Origin: Alcanivorax sp. 24
GTDB lineage: Bacteria > Pseudomonadota > Gammaproteobacteria > Pseudomonadales > Alcanivoracaceae
NCBI RefSeq assembly: GCF_004360225.1
Contig: NZ_SNUA01000008.1
Span: 1-64,000 of the forward strand
Direction: 5' to 3'
Length of the DNA stretch: 64,000 bases
Shown here: piece after piece, positions 47,241 to 56,669 of the stretch
Layout of the letters: every line of letters begins with the position of its first letter
Position numbering within the stretch: the stretch's first letter is position 1
Position numbers and translations under genes: made by a program
The notes under the pieces: generated by a model
What the model was told of the DNA's origin: nothing
The model's database searches: none
What the model saw: the letters and a program-made list of their open reading frames with translations, nothing else

Positions 47241-48008
47241 ATGGAATATCTTGGCGACCCCTGGCTGGTGGCGGCCCTGCTTGGCTCGGGGGTGATCGCC
47301 GGCTTTATCAATACCCTGGCCGGCGGTGGCGGCCTGTTGATTCTGCCGCTGCTGATGCTCAGTGGCATGGGCCCGGCCCTGGCCAACGGAACCATGCGGG
47401 TGGCGGTACTGATTCAGTGCGTGGAAGGTGTGCGCCAGTTCCACCGGCACGGCTCGGTGCCGTTCAAGGTCCTGCCCGGCATCCTCATTCCCACCCTGAG
47501 CGGTGCCTTGATCGGCGCGGTGGCCGCCTCTTTCCTGCCCACGACCATTCTCAAGCCGGTGTTGCTGACCACCCTGGTGGTAATGGCGGTGATCATGGTG
47601 GTGCGTCCCTCCACGTTGATGCCGGAGGAGGGCGAAACGCCCAAGGCGTTGGCCAGTACCCCCGCCGCCTGGCTGGGCCTGTTCCTGACCGGCGCTTACG
47701 GCGGGTTTGCCCAGGCCGGCGTCGGGTTCCTGGCCATCGCCGTGCTGGCCGGCCAGTTACGCTATGACCTGCGCCGCACCAACGCGCTGAAACTGGCCAT
47801 GACCGCCAGCTTTACCATCCTCGCTCTGGTGGTGTTCGTCTGGCGCGGCCAGGTGGCCTGGCTGCCGGGTCTGGTGGTGGGGCTGGGCACTTTATTGGGA
47901 GTGCGTCTGGCGGTGGGCTTCGCTCACCGGGTCTCCGGCGGCTGGCTCAAAGGGCTGCTGCTGATCATGGTGCTGGTGACTTGTTCCGCCGCTTTCCTCA
48001 AGGGTTGA
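47241..48008 (+). CDS. TauE/SafE-family membrane transporter
   Basis: The 255-aa protein has about eight hydrophobic helices (for example VAALLGSGVIAGFINTLAGG and LGLFLTGAYGGFAQAGVGFL) and the family's Gly-rich half-repeats GGGLLILPLLMLSG and YGGFAQAGVGFL. TauE/SafE proteins export sulfite, sulfoacetate or similar anions across the inner membrane. The substrate is not evident from the neighbours (recX upstream, alaS downstream). Confidence 0.88.
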   Translation: MEYLGDPWLVAALLGSGVIAGFINTLAGGGGLLILPLLMLSGMGPALANGTMRVAVLIQCVEGVRQFHRHGSVPFKVLPGILIPTLSGALIGAVAASFLPTTILKPVLLTTLVVMAVIMVVRPSTLMPEEGETPKALASTPAAWLGLFLTGAYGGFAQAGVGFLAIAVLAGQLRYDLRRTNALKLAMTASFTILALVVFVWRGQVAWLPGLVVGLGTLLGVRLAVGFAHRVSGGWLKGLLLIMVLVTCSAAFLKG

Positions 48009-48106
48009 TCGGCCATGCCTATCGGTGTTCGTGACCCATCGCAACCGGTCGATGACGACGCTATACTTGCCGGTCACCCCCAATCCAGCAATGACGTGTT
48101 CCTTAT

Positions 48107-50704
48107 ATGAAGAGCGCTGAGATTCGCCAGGCCTTTCTTGATTACTTCGCCAGCCAGGGCCATACGGTCGTGCCGTCCTCCTCCCTGGTGCCGGAGAACG
48201 ATCCCACCCTGCTGTTCACCAACGCCGGGATGAACCAGTTCAAGGACGTGTTCCTGGGCCGTGAAAAGCGGGATTACACCCGTGCCACCAGCTCGCAACG
48301 CTGCGTGCGTGCCGGCGGCAAGCACAACGACCTGGAAAACGTGGGCTACACCGCCCGTCACCACACCTTCTTCGAGATGCTGGGGAATTTCAGCTTCGGC
48401 GACTACTTCAAGCGCGAGGCGATCCGCTTTGCCTGGGAATTCCTCACCGGCACCCTGGGGCTGCCGGAAGAGCGCCTGTGGGTGACGGTGCATGTCTCCG
48501 ATGACGAAGCCGCCGACATCTGGCTCAAGGAAATGGGTGTCAGCGCCGAGCGCTTCTCCCGCCTGGACGAGGACAATTTCTGGCAAATGGGCGATACCGG
48601 TCCTTGCGGTCCCTGCTCGGAAATCTTCTACGATCACGGCGAGGACGTTCCCGGTGGCCCGCCGGGCTCCGAGAACGATGACCTGGATCGCTACATCGAG
48701 ATCTGGAATCTGGTGTTCATGCAATACGATCGCCAGCCGGACGGTGAGCTCCAGCCGCTGCCCAAGCCCAGCGTGGATACCGGCATGGGGCTGGAGCGTA
48801 TCGCCGCGGTGATGCAGGGCGTCCACTCCAACTATGAAATCGATCTGTTCCAGGCCCTGCTGAAAGCCGCCGCCGAAGCCACCGGTTGCCAGAATCTGGA
48901 AGAGAAGTCTCTGCGGGTGATCGCCGACCACATCCGCTCCGCCAGCTTCCTGATCTGCGATGGTGTGATTCCCTCCAACGAGGGGCGTGGTTATGTGCTG
49001 CGCCGCATCATCCGCCGGGCACTGCGCCACGGCCATAAACTGGGGCAGGACAAGCCATTCTTCTCCACCCTGGTGAAAGCGCTGGTGGCACAGATGGGCC
49101 AGGCCTACCCGGAGCTGGTGCGCGAGCAGGCACGCATCGAAAAAGCACTGCTCACCGAGGAAGAACAGTTCGCCCGCACGCTCAACGCGGGCATGAAGGT
49201 GCTGGAAAATGCCATTGCCGGCCTGCAAGGCAGCGAACTGCCCGGCGATGTGGTGTTCGCGCTGTACGACACCCATGGTTTCCCGCCGGATCTGACCGCC
49301 GACGTGGCCCGCGAGCGCGGCCTGACCGTGGATATGGCCGGCTTCGAAAAGGAAATGGAGGCGCAGCGGGCCCTGGCCCGGGGCACCGGCGCCTTTGCCA
49401 ATGATTACAGCGACCGTCTCACCATCGAGTCGGTGACCGATTTCTCCGGTTACGAGAAGCTGGCGGATCAGGACGAGATCGTCGGTCTCTACAAGGACGG
49501 CAACGCCGTGAACAGCCTCAATGCCGGTGATGAAGGCATGGTGGTGCTGGCGCGCACGCCGTTTTACGCCGAATCCGGTGGTCAGGTGGGCGACACCGGC
49601 CTGCTGGTCAAGGGCGACAGCCGCTTCGCCGTGGCGGATACCAAAAAGCGCCAGTCCGCCCATGTTCATCTGGGCACGCTGGAAGCCGGCACTCTGAAGG
49701 TGGGTGACAAGGTCGACGCCTATGTGGATGTGGAACGCCGCAACAACATCATGCGCAACCATTCCGCCACTCACCTGATGCACGCCGCGCTGCGTCAGGT
49801 GCTGGGCGGGCATGTGCGGCAGAAAGGCTCGCTGGTGGCGCCGGATTATCTGCGCTTCGACTTTTCCCACGGCGAGGCGCTGAGCGCGGAGCAGCGCGAG
49901 CGGATCGAAACCATCGTCAACCGTCAGATCCTGGCGAACACGGCGGTATCCACGGAGTTGATGGACATCGACGCCGCCCGTGAGGCCGGTGCCATGGCCC
50001 TGTTCGGCGAGAAGTACGACAGCCAGGTGCGAGTGCTGACCATGGGCAGCGACGGCTTCTCCAAGGAACTCTGTGGCGGTACCCATGTCGGCCGTACCGG
50101 TGACATCGGCCTGTTCAAGATCACCCTGGAAACCTCCGCCGCCGCCGGCGTGCGCCGTATCGAGGCGGTCACCGGGGAAGGGGCTCTGGCGCTGGTGCGT
50201 CAGCACGAAGCGGCGCTGGCGGAGATTGCCGGCACTCTCAAGAGCAGCCCGGAACTGGCCGCCGAGCGGGTGGGAGCCCAGGCTCGCCGTGTGCGCGAGC
50301 TGGAGAAGGAAGTGGAACGCCTGAAGCAGAAACTGGCTTCCGGTGCCGGCGGTGATCTGACCGCCGACGCCCGCGAGGTGGCCGGGGTGAAAGTGCTGGC
50401 CACCCAGGTGGACGGCGCCGACGCCAAGACCCTGCGGGTGACCATGGACAAAGTGAAGGACAAGCTCGGCTCGGCGGTGATCCTGCTGGCGGCGGTGGAA
50501 GGTGACAAGGTGGCGCTGGTGGCCGGTGTCACCAAGGATCTCACCGGCCGCTTCAAGGCCGGTGATCTGATGCGTCAGGTGGCCGGTCAGCTGGACGGTC
50601 GCGGTGGCGGCCGGCCGGACATGGCCCAGGGCGGCGGCAACGACGTGGCGGCGCTGCCCAAGGCGCTGGCCGGCGTTTACGACTGGGTGGCGGAGCAGGC
50701 CTGA
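48107..50704 (+). CDS. alaS: Alanyl-tRNA synthetase
   Basis: The 865-aa enzyme charges tRNA-Ala. It contains the class II aminoacylation domain ([15 protein letters not shown]), the editing-domain metal ligands [11 protein letters not shown] and [13 protein letters not shown], and a C-terminal coiled coil ([17 protein letters not shown]) with a DHHA1-type end ([13 protein letters not shown]). Length and all motifs are normal. Its position after recA-recX and before lysC-csrA is the conserved order. Confidence 0.99.
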   Translation: MKSAEIRQAFLDYFASQGHTVVPSSSLVPENDPTLLFTNAGMNQFKDVFLGREKRDYTRATSSQRCVRAGGKHNDLENVGYTARHHTFFEMLGNFSFGDYFKREAIRFAWEFLTGTLGLPEERLWVTVHVSDDEAADIWLKEMGVSAERFSRLDEDNFWQMGDTGPCGPCSEIFYDHGEDVPGGPPGSENDDLDRYIEIWNLVFMQYDRQPDGELQPLPKPSVDTGMGLERIAAVMQGVHSNYEIDLFQALLKAAAEATGCQNLEEKSLRVIADHIRSASFLICDGVIPSNEGRGYVLRRIIRRALRHGHKLGQDKPFFSTLVKALVAQMGQAYPELVREQARIEKALLTEEEQFARTLNAGMKVLENAIAGLQGSELPGDVVFALYDTHGFPPDLTADVARERGLTVDMAGFEKEMEAQRALARGTGAFANDYSDRLTIESVTDFSGYEKLADQDEIVGLYKDGNAVNSLNAGDEGMVVLARTPFYAESGGQVGDTGLLVKGDSRFAVADTKKRQSAHVHLGTLEAGTLKVGDKVDAYVDVERRNNIMRNHSATHLMHAALRQVLGGHVRQKGSLVAPDYLRFDFSHGEALSAEQRERIETIVNRQILANTAVSTELMDIDAAREAGAMALFGEKYDSQVRVLTMGSDGFSKELCGGTHVGRTGDIGLFKITLETSAAAGVRRIEAVTGEGALALVRQHEAALAEIAGTLKSSPELAAERVGAQARRVRELEKEVERLKQKLASGAGGDLTADAREVAGVKVLATQVDGADAKTLRVTMDKVKDKLGSAVILLAAVEGDKVALVAGVTKDLTGRFKAGDLMRQVAGQLDGRGGGRPDMAQGGGNDVAALPKALAGVYDWVAEQA

Positions 50705-50811
50705 GCCCGCCGCGTTTCAGCGGGGAAAGCCGGCCTCACATGCCTCTCACATGATAACCGGGCGCGGAAATGTTACCCTTACGCGCCCTTTTTTGCGGAA
50801 CAACGTCATAT

Positions 50812-52038
50812 ATGGCCCTAATTGTTCAGAAATACGGCGGCACCTCCGTGGGGTCCGTCGAACGCATCCAGGCCGTCGCCGAACGGGTGGCGCGCTTTCA
50901 CCAGCAGGGCGATCAGGTGGTGGTGGTGGTTTCCGCCATGAGCGGCGAAACCAATCGTTTGATCGAGCTGGCCAATGGGATCAGCGGCACTCCGTCCCCC
51001 CGGGAAATGGATGTGCTGGTGTCCACCGGCGAGCAGGTCACCATCGCGCTGTTGTCCATGGCCCTGCACGGCCGTGGCATTGATGCCCGCTCCTATACCG
51101 GCTGGCAGGTGCCGATCCGCACCGATCACAGCCATTCCAAGGCGCGTATCGAGGACATCGACGACAAGAAGATGGGCGCCGACCTGAAAGCCGGCCGCGT
51201 GGTCGTGGTGGCCGGGTTCCAGGGGATCAACGATGACGGCCACATCACCACCCTCGGCCGGGGTGGTTCCGACACCACGGCGGTGGCCCTGGCGGCTGCC
51301 CTGAAGGCCGATGAGTGTCAGATCTATACCGACGTGGACGGGGTCTACACCACGGACCCCCGGGTGGTGGACAGTGCCCGCCGCCTGGACAAGATCACCT
51401 TCGAGGAAATGCTGGAAATGGCCAGCCTCGGCTCCAAGGTGCTGCAGATCCGTTCGGTGGAGTTCGCCGGCAAATACAATGTGCCGCTGCGTGTACTGTC
51501 CAGTTTTCAGGAGGGTCCGGGCACCCTCATTACCGTCGACGACGAGGTGGATATGGAAAAGCCGGTAATTTCTGGCATTGCTTTTACCCGTGATGAAGCC
51601 AAGATCACCGTGCGCGGTGCCCCCGACACCCCGGGTATCGCCGCCAAGATCCTCGGTCCGGTAAGCGACGCCAATATCGAAGTGGACATGATCGTGCAGA
51701 ACGTGGGGGCCGACGGCGCCACCGACTTCACCTTCACCGTGCACCGCAACGACTTCAACAAGGCCAAGGACGCGCTGCGGAAATCGGCGTCGGAGCTGGG
51801 CAACCCGGAAATCATCGGCGACGACAAGATCGCCAAGATCTCCCTGGTGGGCGTGGGCATGCGCTCCCACGCCGGCGTGGCCAGCAAGATGTTTGAAACC
51901 CTGGCCCAGGAAGGGGTTAATATCACCATGATCTCCACCTCGGAAATCAAGATCTCCGTGGTGGTGGCCGAAAAGTACCTGGAACTGGCGGTACGCGCAC
52001 TGCACCAGGCCTTCGAGCTGGATCAGCCCGCCGCCTGA
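50812..52038 (+). CDS. lysC: Aspartate kinase
   Basis: The 408-aa protein phosphorylates aspartate, the first step to lysine, threonine and methionine. It opens [15 protein letters not shown], has [16 protein letters not shown] and [15 protein letters not shown] in the kinase domain, and two ACT domains after residue 265 that bind feedback amino acids. ATG 50812 gives the family N-terminus; the upstream ATG 50770 does not. It sits between alaS and csrA. Confidence 0.98.
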   Translation: MALIVQKYGGTSVGSVERIQAVAERVARFHQQGDQVVVVVSAMSGETNRLIELANGISGTPSPREMDVLVSTGEQVTIALLSMALHGRGIDARSYTGWQVPIRTDHSHSKARIEDIDDKKMGADLKAGRVVVVAGFQGINDDGHITTLGRGGSDTTAVALAAALKADECQIYTDVDGVYTTDPRVVDSARRLDKITFEEMLEMASLGSKVLQIRSVEFAGKYNVPLRVLSSFQEGPGTLITVDDEVDMEKPVISGIAFTRDEAKITVRGAPDTPGIAAKILGPVSDANIEVDMIVQNVGADGATDFTFTVHRNDFNKAKDALRKSASELGNPEIIGDDKIAKISLVGVGMRSHAGVASKMFETLAQEGVNITMISTSEIKISVVVAEKYLELAVRALHQAFELDQPAA

Positions 52039-52196
52039 CGAGACATTCTTATTGGCATGCGGCATACTACCCGCCTCGCACACGGGGCGGGTACCGGCTT
52101 CCCGATAGTGGAACGCTCAAGGACGACGGGTGGCTCGTATCCAGTGTGCAAAACCGCGCTCACTGAACAATATATGGATTCGAGGAGGGAACTCCC

Positions 52197-52385
52197 ATGC
52201 TTATTCTGACCCGCCGCGTCGGCGAGACGCTCATGGTCGGCGACGATGTCACCGTCACCGTTCTGGGTGTAAAAGGTAACCAGGTACGTATTGGTGTTAA
52301 CGCGCCCAAAGAGGTGGCGGTGCACCGTGAGGAAATTTATCAGCGTATCCAGCACGAAAAAGGCTCTGACGGCGAGTCTGCTTGA
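52197..52385 (+). CDS. csrA: Carbon storage regulator CsrA/RsmA
   Basis: The 62-aa RNA-binding protein begins [20 protein letters not shown] and has the RNA-contacting [12 protein letters not shown] near residues 40-51. It binds GGA motifs in mRNA leaders to control translation of metabolism, motility and biofilm genes. A GAGGAGGG ribosome site lies before the start. It is followed by tRNA-Ser(GCU). Confidence 0.98.
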   Translation: MLILTRRVGETLMVGDDVTVTVLGVKGNQVRIGVNAPKEVAVHREEIYQRIQHEKGSDGESA

Positions 52386-52472
52386 TTTTTGAGCTGTATT
52401 TTCTGTGCAAACTGGTATGATGCGCGGCGATGTCACGGATCGCCGTGAGAACAAAGCGATTGTCCGTGTTCC

Positions 52473-52562
52473 GGAGAGGTGGGTGAGTGGCTGAAACCAG
52501 TTCCCTGCTAAGGAACCATACGGGTTACCGTATCGCGGGTTCGAATCCCGCCCTCTCCGCCA
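52473..52562 (+). tRNA. tRNA-Ser (anticodon GCU)
   Basis: The acceptor stem GGAGAGG pairs with CCTCTCC, followed by G and encoded CCA (52560-52562). The anticodon loop CTGCTAA gives anticodon GCU. A long variable arm (ATACGGGTTACCGTAT) and a TTCGAAT T loop are present, as in class II tRNAs. The position after csrA is conserved. Confidence 0.97.
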
Positions 52563-52573
52563 TACAAACAAAA

Positions 52574-53128
52574 GCGCCCCGCTCCGCGGGGCGTTTTTGT
52601 TTGTATGGGTGATGGGTAGCGGAAAGAGCCCGCCGGTTCGACCAGCCGCGCCTGCGCGGCGCAGGACGTCGCGAAGCGGCGCCCCGAAGGGGTTCGCCTG
52701 CTCGCAGGCGAATCTCTCGGCATTGGACTCCCGCGCCCACGCTCTTTTCTCCATGCGTCCGCTCCGCCAATTTCCCACAAGGGCGCTACGAAGCCACTGT
52801 GGGAAGCTTGCTTGCAAGCGAATTGCCAACGGCAGGGAGAAATTCGCTGCCGAGGCAGCTCCCACAGCGGTTTCGTAGCGCCCCGTTCCGCGGGGCGTTT
52901 TTGTTTGTATCGGTGACGGGCAGCGGAAAGAACCCGCCCTCTCGGCACTCGACTCCCGCGCCCACGCTCTTTTCTATGTGTCCGCTTCGCCAATGGCAGG
53001 AAAGCAGTTCGCTGCCAAGGCAGCTTCCCACAAGGGCGCTACGAAGCCGCTGTGGGAAGCTTGCTTGCAAGCGAACCGCCAACGGCAGGGAAAAATTCTC
53101 TAGCCCCCATAGCGGTTTCGTCGTTCGG
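52574..53128. repeat. Tandem duplication of the tRNA-Ser 3' flank, with REP-like elements
   Basis: Unit 1 (52574-52876) and unit 2 (52878-53128) each contain the CGCCCCG terminator, GTTTTTGTTTGTAT, a GGGCAGCGGAAAG-type segment, ACTCCCGCGCCCACGCTCTTTT, CACAAGGGCGCTACGAAGCC and a REP-like GTGGGAAGCTTGCTTGCAAG. They have diverged, with indels. No gene is seen in this 594-bp interval. Confidence 0.75.
52575..52597 (+). terminator. Terminator after tRNA-Ser
   Basis: CGCCCCGC (52575-52582), loop TCC, GCGGGGCG (52586-52593), then TTTTT. It ends the csrA-tRNA transcript. A near copy recurs at 52879-52901. Confidence 0.9.
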
Positions 53129-53156
53129 ACTGTGGGAGGCTCTTCATGCTCGGTGT

Positions 53157-53561
53157 TCAGACCGGATAGTCGAGCAGGCATCCGGTCCCGTGGCCTTCCA
53201 GAACGGAAGGGTCGAAGCAGACGATGTGATTGCCACGGCGCCAACCACAGGGGTAAAAGCCCGCATGGTAGACCTGGAACAGCGCTTCAAGCACCGGATC
53301 CATGCTGATGGTGGCGTAGGCATCGGTGCAATAGAAAGGGGAAACCGCGTTGGCCTGTACGTCCTGCCAGATACGGTACTCCCGTGGTAACTCTTGCGAG
53401 TTTTCCAGCAGCATGGCCCGGTCCAGATCGGTGAGGACCTCGGTGCCGTTGGGCAGGGCTTCCGGGTGGGCGGCGGAAAACAACCGCTCCGAGAAGAGGA
53501 GCCGGACCGGCTCCAATACCCAGGACAAGTCATGATCAGACAAGGGGGTCTCCCAAATCAC
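53157..53561 (-). CDS. Hypothetical protein, third gene of the WYL-SUKH operon
   Basis: The 134-aa protein has no signal peptide and no motif I recognise (starts MIWETPLSDHDLSWVLEPVR; has GNHIVCFDPSVLEGHGTGCL). The gene begins nine bases after the SUKH gene ends and is on the same strand, so it is part of the same transcript. The acidic, aromatic-rich sequence could be a diverged immunity-like or SUKH-related fold, but this is a guess. Confidence 0.6.
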   Translation of the reverse strand: MIWETPLSDHDLSWVLEPVRLLFSERLFSAAHPEALPNGTEVLTDLDRAMLLENSQELPREYRIWQDVQANAVSPFYCTDAYATISMDPVLEALFQVYHAGFYPCGWRRGNHIVCFDPSVLEGHGTGCLLDYPV

Positions 53562-53569
53562 GGTAGTGG

Positions 53570-53989
53570 TTAATCCTGGCGCTCATCCAGCGTCCGTCCC
53601 TGGAACCGGATCAGCAACTGCGCCAGTGAGTCCGCACAGACTCTCATCTCCGAGGCCATCATCACACCCATGTCCACTTCGAACACGGCGGGCTCCCGGT
53701 TGCGCAGCAGCAGCGCCACGCCGCCGCTGTCGTCTCCGATCATCAGGTATCCCGGCAGGTACTCCGGCACCTCATAGTCGCGATTGCGTTCCGCGATGCT
53801 GTCCGCGTCCAGCAGCACCAGGTTGCCGTCGGTGTACAGGCCATCGCTGAGCCGGAGAAAGGCCGCGTACTCCGGATGCAGCGGCCGGCCCAGTCCGGCC
53901 TCGGCCCGGGCGAGGGCTTCCGGGGAGGCCGGCGGCTCCAGCCGGTAATGTTGCTCCAGGTTCGCTCTGTTCAGCATGGTTCTCACCAT
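53570..53989 (-). CDS. SMI1/KNR4 (SUKH) family protein
   Basis: The 139-aa protein has the SUKH pattern: LEPPASPEALARAEAGLGRP then LHPEYAAFLRLSDGL (residues about 17-50), a Gly-Asp segment (YLMIGDDSGGVALLL) and LAQLLIRF. Many SUKH proteins are immunity proteins for polymorphic toxins. No toxin gene is visible nearby. It starts two bases after the WYL stop codon ends (TGAATG), so it is translationally coupled to the regulator. Confidence 0.75.
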   Translation of the reverse strand: MVRTMLNRANLEQHYRLEPPASPEALARAEAGLGRPLHPEYAAFLRLSDGLYTDGNLVLLDADSIAERNRDYEVPEYLPGYLMIGDDSGGVALLLRNREPAVFEVDMGVMMASEMRVCADSLAQLLIRFQGRTLDERQD

Positions 53990-54877
53990 TCAGTTGTCAC
54001 CGATCAGCCAGGGCCGACATTCGTCCCGATTCAGAAGTACGATGTGTTGGGTCTCCGGTGGACCGGGACGTGTTTGCTCCAATCCCAGCCACTGTAGCAG
54101 GTAGCCGACCAGCGCCGCCCGGGTGGGCAGGGCCAGTTCACCATTCTCCATGCCGTAATCGGTGGCGATCAGAGCCTGTTGTGCCCGATCGAGACGAGGG
54201 GCCGGTGCCAGCCGCACGGTGATGACGGTCTGCCAGGCGTGGTCCTGCCGTGCGTCCCGGTCGGCCGGGGTGAGCAGACGGGCGCTGTCGCCGATGCGGC
54301 TCAATACGAAATCGCGATACTCCCGGTTTTTCTCACACCAGCCGCGAACGTGCCAGCGATAGCCGGAGAACACCACGGTATGGGGGTGGATTACCCGGGT
54401 CTCCGGCTGGGGGTGAGCCAGCGAGGCGTATTCGATTTCCAGCCGCAGCCGCTCCCGGCAGGCCTGGATCAGTGGCCGCAGCACCGCCGGGCGGAGCCCC
54501 CGGTTCGGCACCGGCAGCATCTCGATATTCAGTTCCCTGACGGTCAATTGCTCGAAGGAGCAGGCCAGGTCCTCGCGGGTCCGGACCATTTGCAGGTACT
54601 CGTCGGCGGCTCCCAGGGTAAAGCGAGGGGTGAATCCGGGGCCCGGGCGGTAGCCTTTGAGAGAGCGGTCGTAGACCAGATTGCCCGGTGCATACTGCGT
54701 CAGATACCGGTTGATATCCTTGCTGGCCTGCTGGCGGCCGATGCCGAAGGCACGCCTCAGGTGATTGGTGGTGAGGCGGCCCTCCCAGAGTGCGATGATC
54801 TCGATCAAACGGTAACGCAGCAGCAAATCCCAACGTAACGGCCAGTCGCCGGCGCTCTTGCGGGGGGAAGGGGACAT
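53990..54877 (-). CDS. Second WYL-domain transcriptional regulator
   Basis: The 295-aa protein is a close paralogue of the 26219-27115 protein: the helix-turn-helix part (LRWDLLLRYRLIEIIALWEG, RAFGIGRQQASKDINRYLTQ) is almost identical, and the WYL domain (FSGYRWHVRGWCEKNREYRD) is strongly similar. It leads an operon with a SUKH protein and a 134-aa protein. The 42-bp operator-like block is shared with its paralogue, so the two may recognise each other's sites. It ends LIGDN. Confidence 0.88.
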   Translation of the reverse strand: MSPSPRKSAGDWPLRWDLLLRYRLIEIIALWEGRLTTNHLRRAFGIGRQQASKDINRYLTQYAPGNLVYDRSLKGYRPGPGFTPRFTLGAADEYLQMVRTREDLACSFEQLTVRELNIEMLPVPNRGLRPAVLRPLIQACRERLRLEIEYASLAHPQPETRVIHPHTVVFSGYRWHVRGWCEKNREYRDFVLSRIGDSARLLTPADRDARQDHAWQTVITVRLAPAPRLDRAQQALIATDYGMENGELALPTRAALVGYLLQWLGLEQTRPGPPETQHIVLLNRDECRPWLIGDN

Positions 54878-54889
54878 TTCCCTTGGGCT

Positions 54890-54931
54890 CCAAAAAACGA
54901 CGTGTTCATGTAGTCAGTGTTGGTATGACCA
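54890..54931. promoter_or_regulatory. Putative WYL-regulator operator, copy B
   Basis: The 42-bp block is 13-54 bp upstream of the second WYL start and matches 27155-27196 at 38 of 42 positions. It retains TCATG...CATGA in the form TCATG...TATGA (one mismatch) and ACGTG-TT-CATGT in place of the perfect ACATG-TT-CATGT. Confidence 0.65.
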
Positions 54932-55325
54932 CACTGAATACATATTATGGTCTCCTTGCCCGGCAAGGCGCTGGAACAGGTCACGAATCCAGCTATCGTG
55001 ATCCGGTTCACCGCGCTTTCGGGCCAGGAAGAAGAATCGAGACCCTGAGTAGGCTCTGAGATCAAATAAAGAAAGGAATGTCCGCGCCGCCTTTGGGATG
55101 CGTCGCCGGGGTAACTGTCCGTTGGGGAAGGATAGAGGGTGAGCGAGATGGGGATCTTCGCTTTGGGGGCATCGAGACCATCGATGACCGGTCATCGGGG
55201 GGAATCTTCGTGCCATCCACCGGCGGTGGAAGGCCCGTCAGTGCAGAGGTGCATTCGGGTGGGCATGACCTTTCGTGGTTGTGGTGTGGCCGTGGCCATG
55301 CCCGTCGTCGCCCAGAGGTAATGCC
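54932..55325. other. Intergenic region, no gene recognised
   Basis: The stretch between the divergent WYL and 408-aa genes has an AT-rich segment (CTGAATACATATTATGG near 54934) and a hybrid, moderately GC-rich rest. Open frames here are not supported by similarity or ribosome sites. Confidence 0.45.
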
Positions 55326-56552
55326 ATGGCCCAGCGTTTGCGCCACACCCTTGTCCTGGAACCTGGTTTCGGGCCGCCGTCCCCCTATGCCTGGAGTGGA
55401 CTGCCGGAATCGCCGGAGACCACGGAACGGGTTGCCCATCGTCTCGGCCTGCACGGCGAAGGCGGTTTGCTGGTGCCCGACCGGGGCTATGGCCATCGGC
55501 TCAAGGCGGTGCTGAACCGGCGTTCCCTGGTGCGGCGCGGACTGCGCCACGGTGAGCTGGAGATCCTGTCGCGGGTGGCGGCGCTGTTAGTCAACGAACA
55601 CACTGGCAATATCCAGGTGCTGGACCGCGAGCAACGCCCTCTCGATCCGCAGGCGTTGATGTTGCTGCTGCGAGTGGATCCGGATGGGGTGCGTCAGTCG
55701 GTGGATGAGCAAATCCAGCAGCACCAGCATCGTCTGGAAGGGCTGGTGACCTTGCACCATCGCACCCCGGTTCCCGGTGAGCAGCCGTTGCTTGCGCCGA
55801 TGGCGCCGGAGGAGCCGGAGCCGGCCACGTTGCCGTTCCGGGCCGGTCTCTGGGACCGGTTCCTGGCGGTCTGTTCGGCGCGCCGCCGGGCTGGTCTGGC
55901 GAGCCGGCGGCGGCAGTGGCAGGAACAGCAACGTCAGGTACGGCTGGCCTGGTTGCAGCGTCTGCATCGCCATGCCGGCCAGTTCGAGCGGCTCAGGCGG
56001 CTGTATCAGGCGGCCCGGCAGGGGCAGCGTCAGGCCCTGGAAGGCGTGCTTGCCCATCGGTTGTCCATGGTGCCCTGGCCGCGGGTGACGCGGGTGGCCT
56101 TCCAGCTCAGTGACGATCTGCGCTGCCTGACCCTGGAAGTGGATGTGCCGGATCCGGGACTGTTTCCCTATACCAAATTGCGTCCGCACCCGCAGGGGGC
56201 GGGGGTACTGGTGACCTGGCTTTCCGACGGCGCCCGGCGGCGTCTGCACCGTGAACATGCCCATGCCACCGGGGTGCGTTTGATCGGTGAAGCACTGGCG
56301 GTGATTCCGCAGGTGCATTGGCTGGCGCTCTCCGCCCACGGGCGGGGCCGAGCCGGTGATCCGGCGCGCGGGCACTATCTCTATAGCGTGCGGGTACCGC
56401 GTGCGGGTTGGTGCGGGTTGTTGTTCGACGAATTTTCCAGCTATCCGCCGGAGCGCGTCCTGTCCGGTTTCGAGTACCGGCAAACCCTGGATGGCCAGGG
56501 CAACTGGCGGCCGGTTCCTCCCTTTTCCGCCGAACCTCCCGGCGCGGTTTAA
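55326..56552 (+). CDS. Hypothetical protein of 408 aa, unrecognised
   Basis: The protein starts MAQRLRHTLVLEPGFGPPSP; ATG 55326 is chosen because the longer frame to 55275 reads unlike protein. It is rich in Arg, Gln and Leu with a helical middle (RRRQWQEQQRQVRLAWLQRL near residues 195-215) and a beta-rich C-terminus (GHYLYSVRVPRAGWCGLLFD). No signal peptide, transmembrane segment or catalytic motif was recognised. It is divergent from the WYL-SUKH operon, about 450 bp away. Confidence 0.6.
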   Translation: MAQRLRHTLVLEPGFGPPSPYAWSGLPESPETTERVAHRLGLHGEGGLLVPDRGYGHRLKAVLNRRSLVRRGLRHGELEILSRVAALLVNEHTGNIQVLDREQRPLDPQALMLLLRVDPDGVRQSVDEQIQQHQHRLEGLVTLHHRTPVPGEQPLLAPMAPEEPEPATLPFRAGLWDRFLAVCSARRRAGLASRRRQWQEQQRQVRLAWLQRLHRHAGQFERLRRLYQAARQGQRQALEGVLAHRLSMVPWPRVTRVAFQLSDDLRCLTLEVDVPDPGLFPYTKLRPHPQGAGVLVTWLSDGARRRLHREHAHATGVRLIGEALAVIPQVHWLALSAHGRGRAGDPARGHYLYSVRVPRAGWCGLLFDEFSSYPPERVLSGFEYRQTLDGQGNWRPVPPFSAEPPGAV

Positions 56553-56669
56553 CCCTCGTTGACAATATCACTACATTCCTGGGCCGGCTGGCGTAGTACA
56601 ACCGTGCCAGATACCCACATAAACATAATGGGTATGGATCCAGAACAACAATAGTCAGGGGATCGGCTT

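Noticed and set aside
48074-50206. 710-codon minus-strand frame opposite alaS
   Set aside because: Antisense shadow of alanyl-tRNA synthetase.
52473-52562. tRNA-Ser as an integration site of a genomic island
   Set aside because: No integrase gene and no repeat of the tRNA 3' end were seen within the window; the flanking duplication does not include the tRNA.
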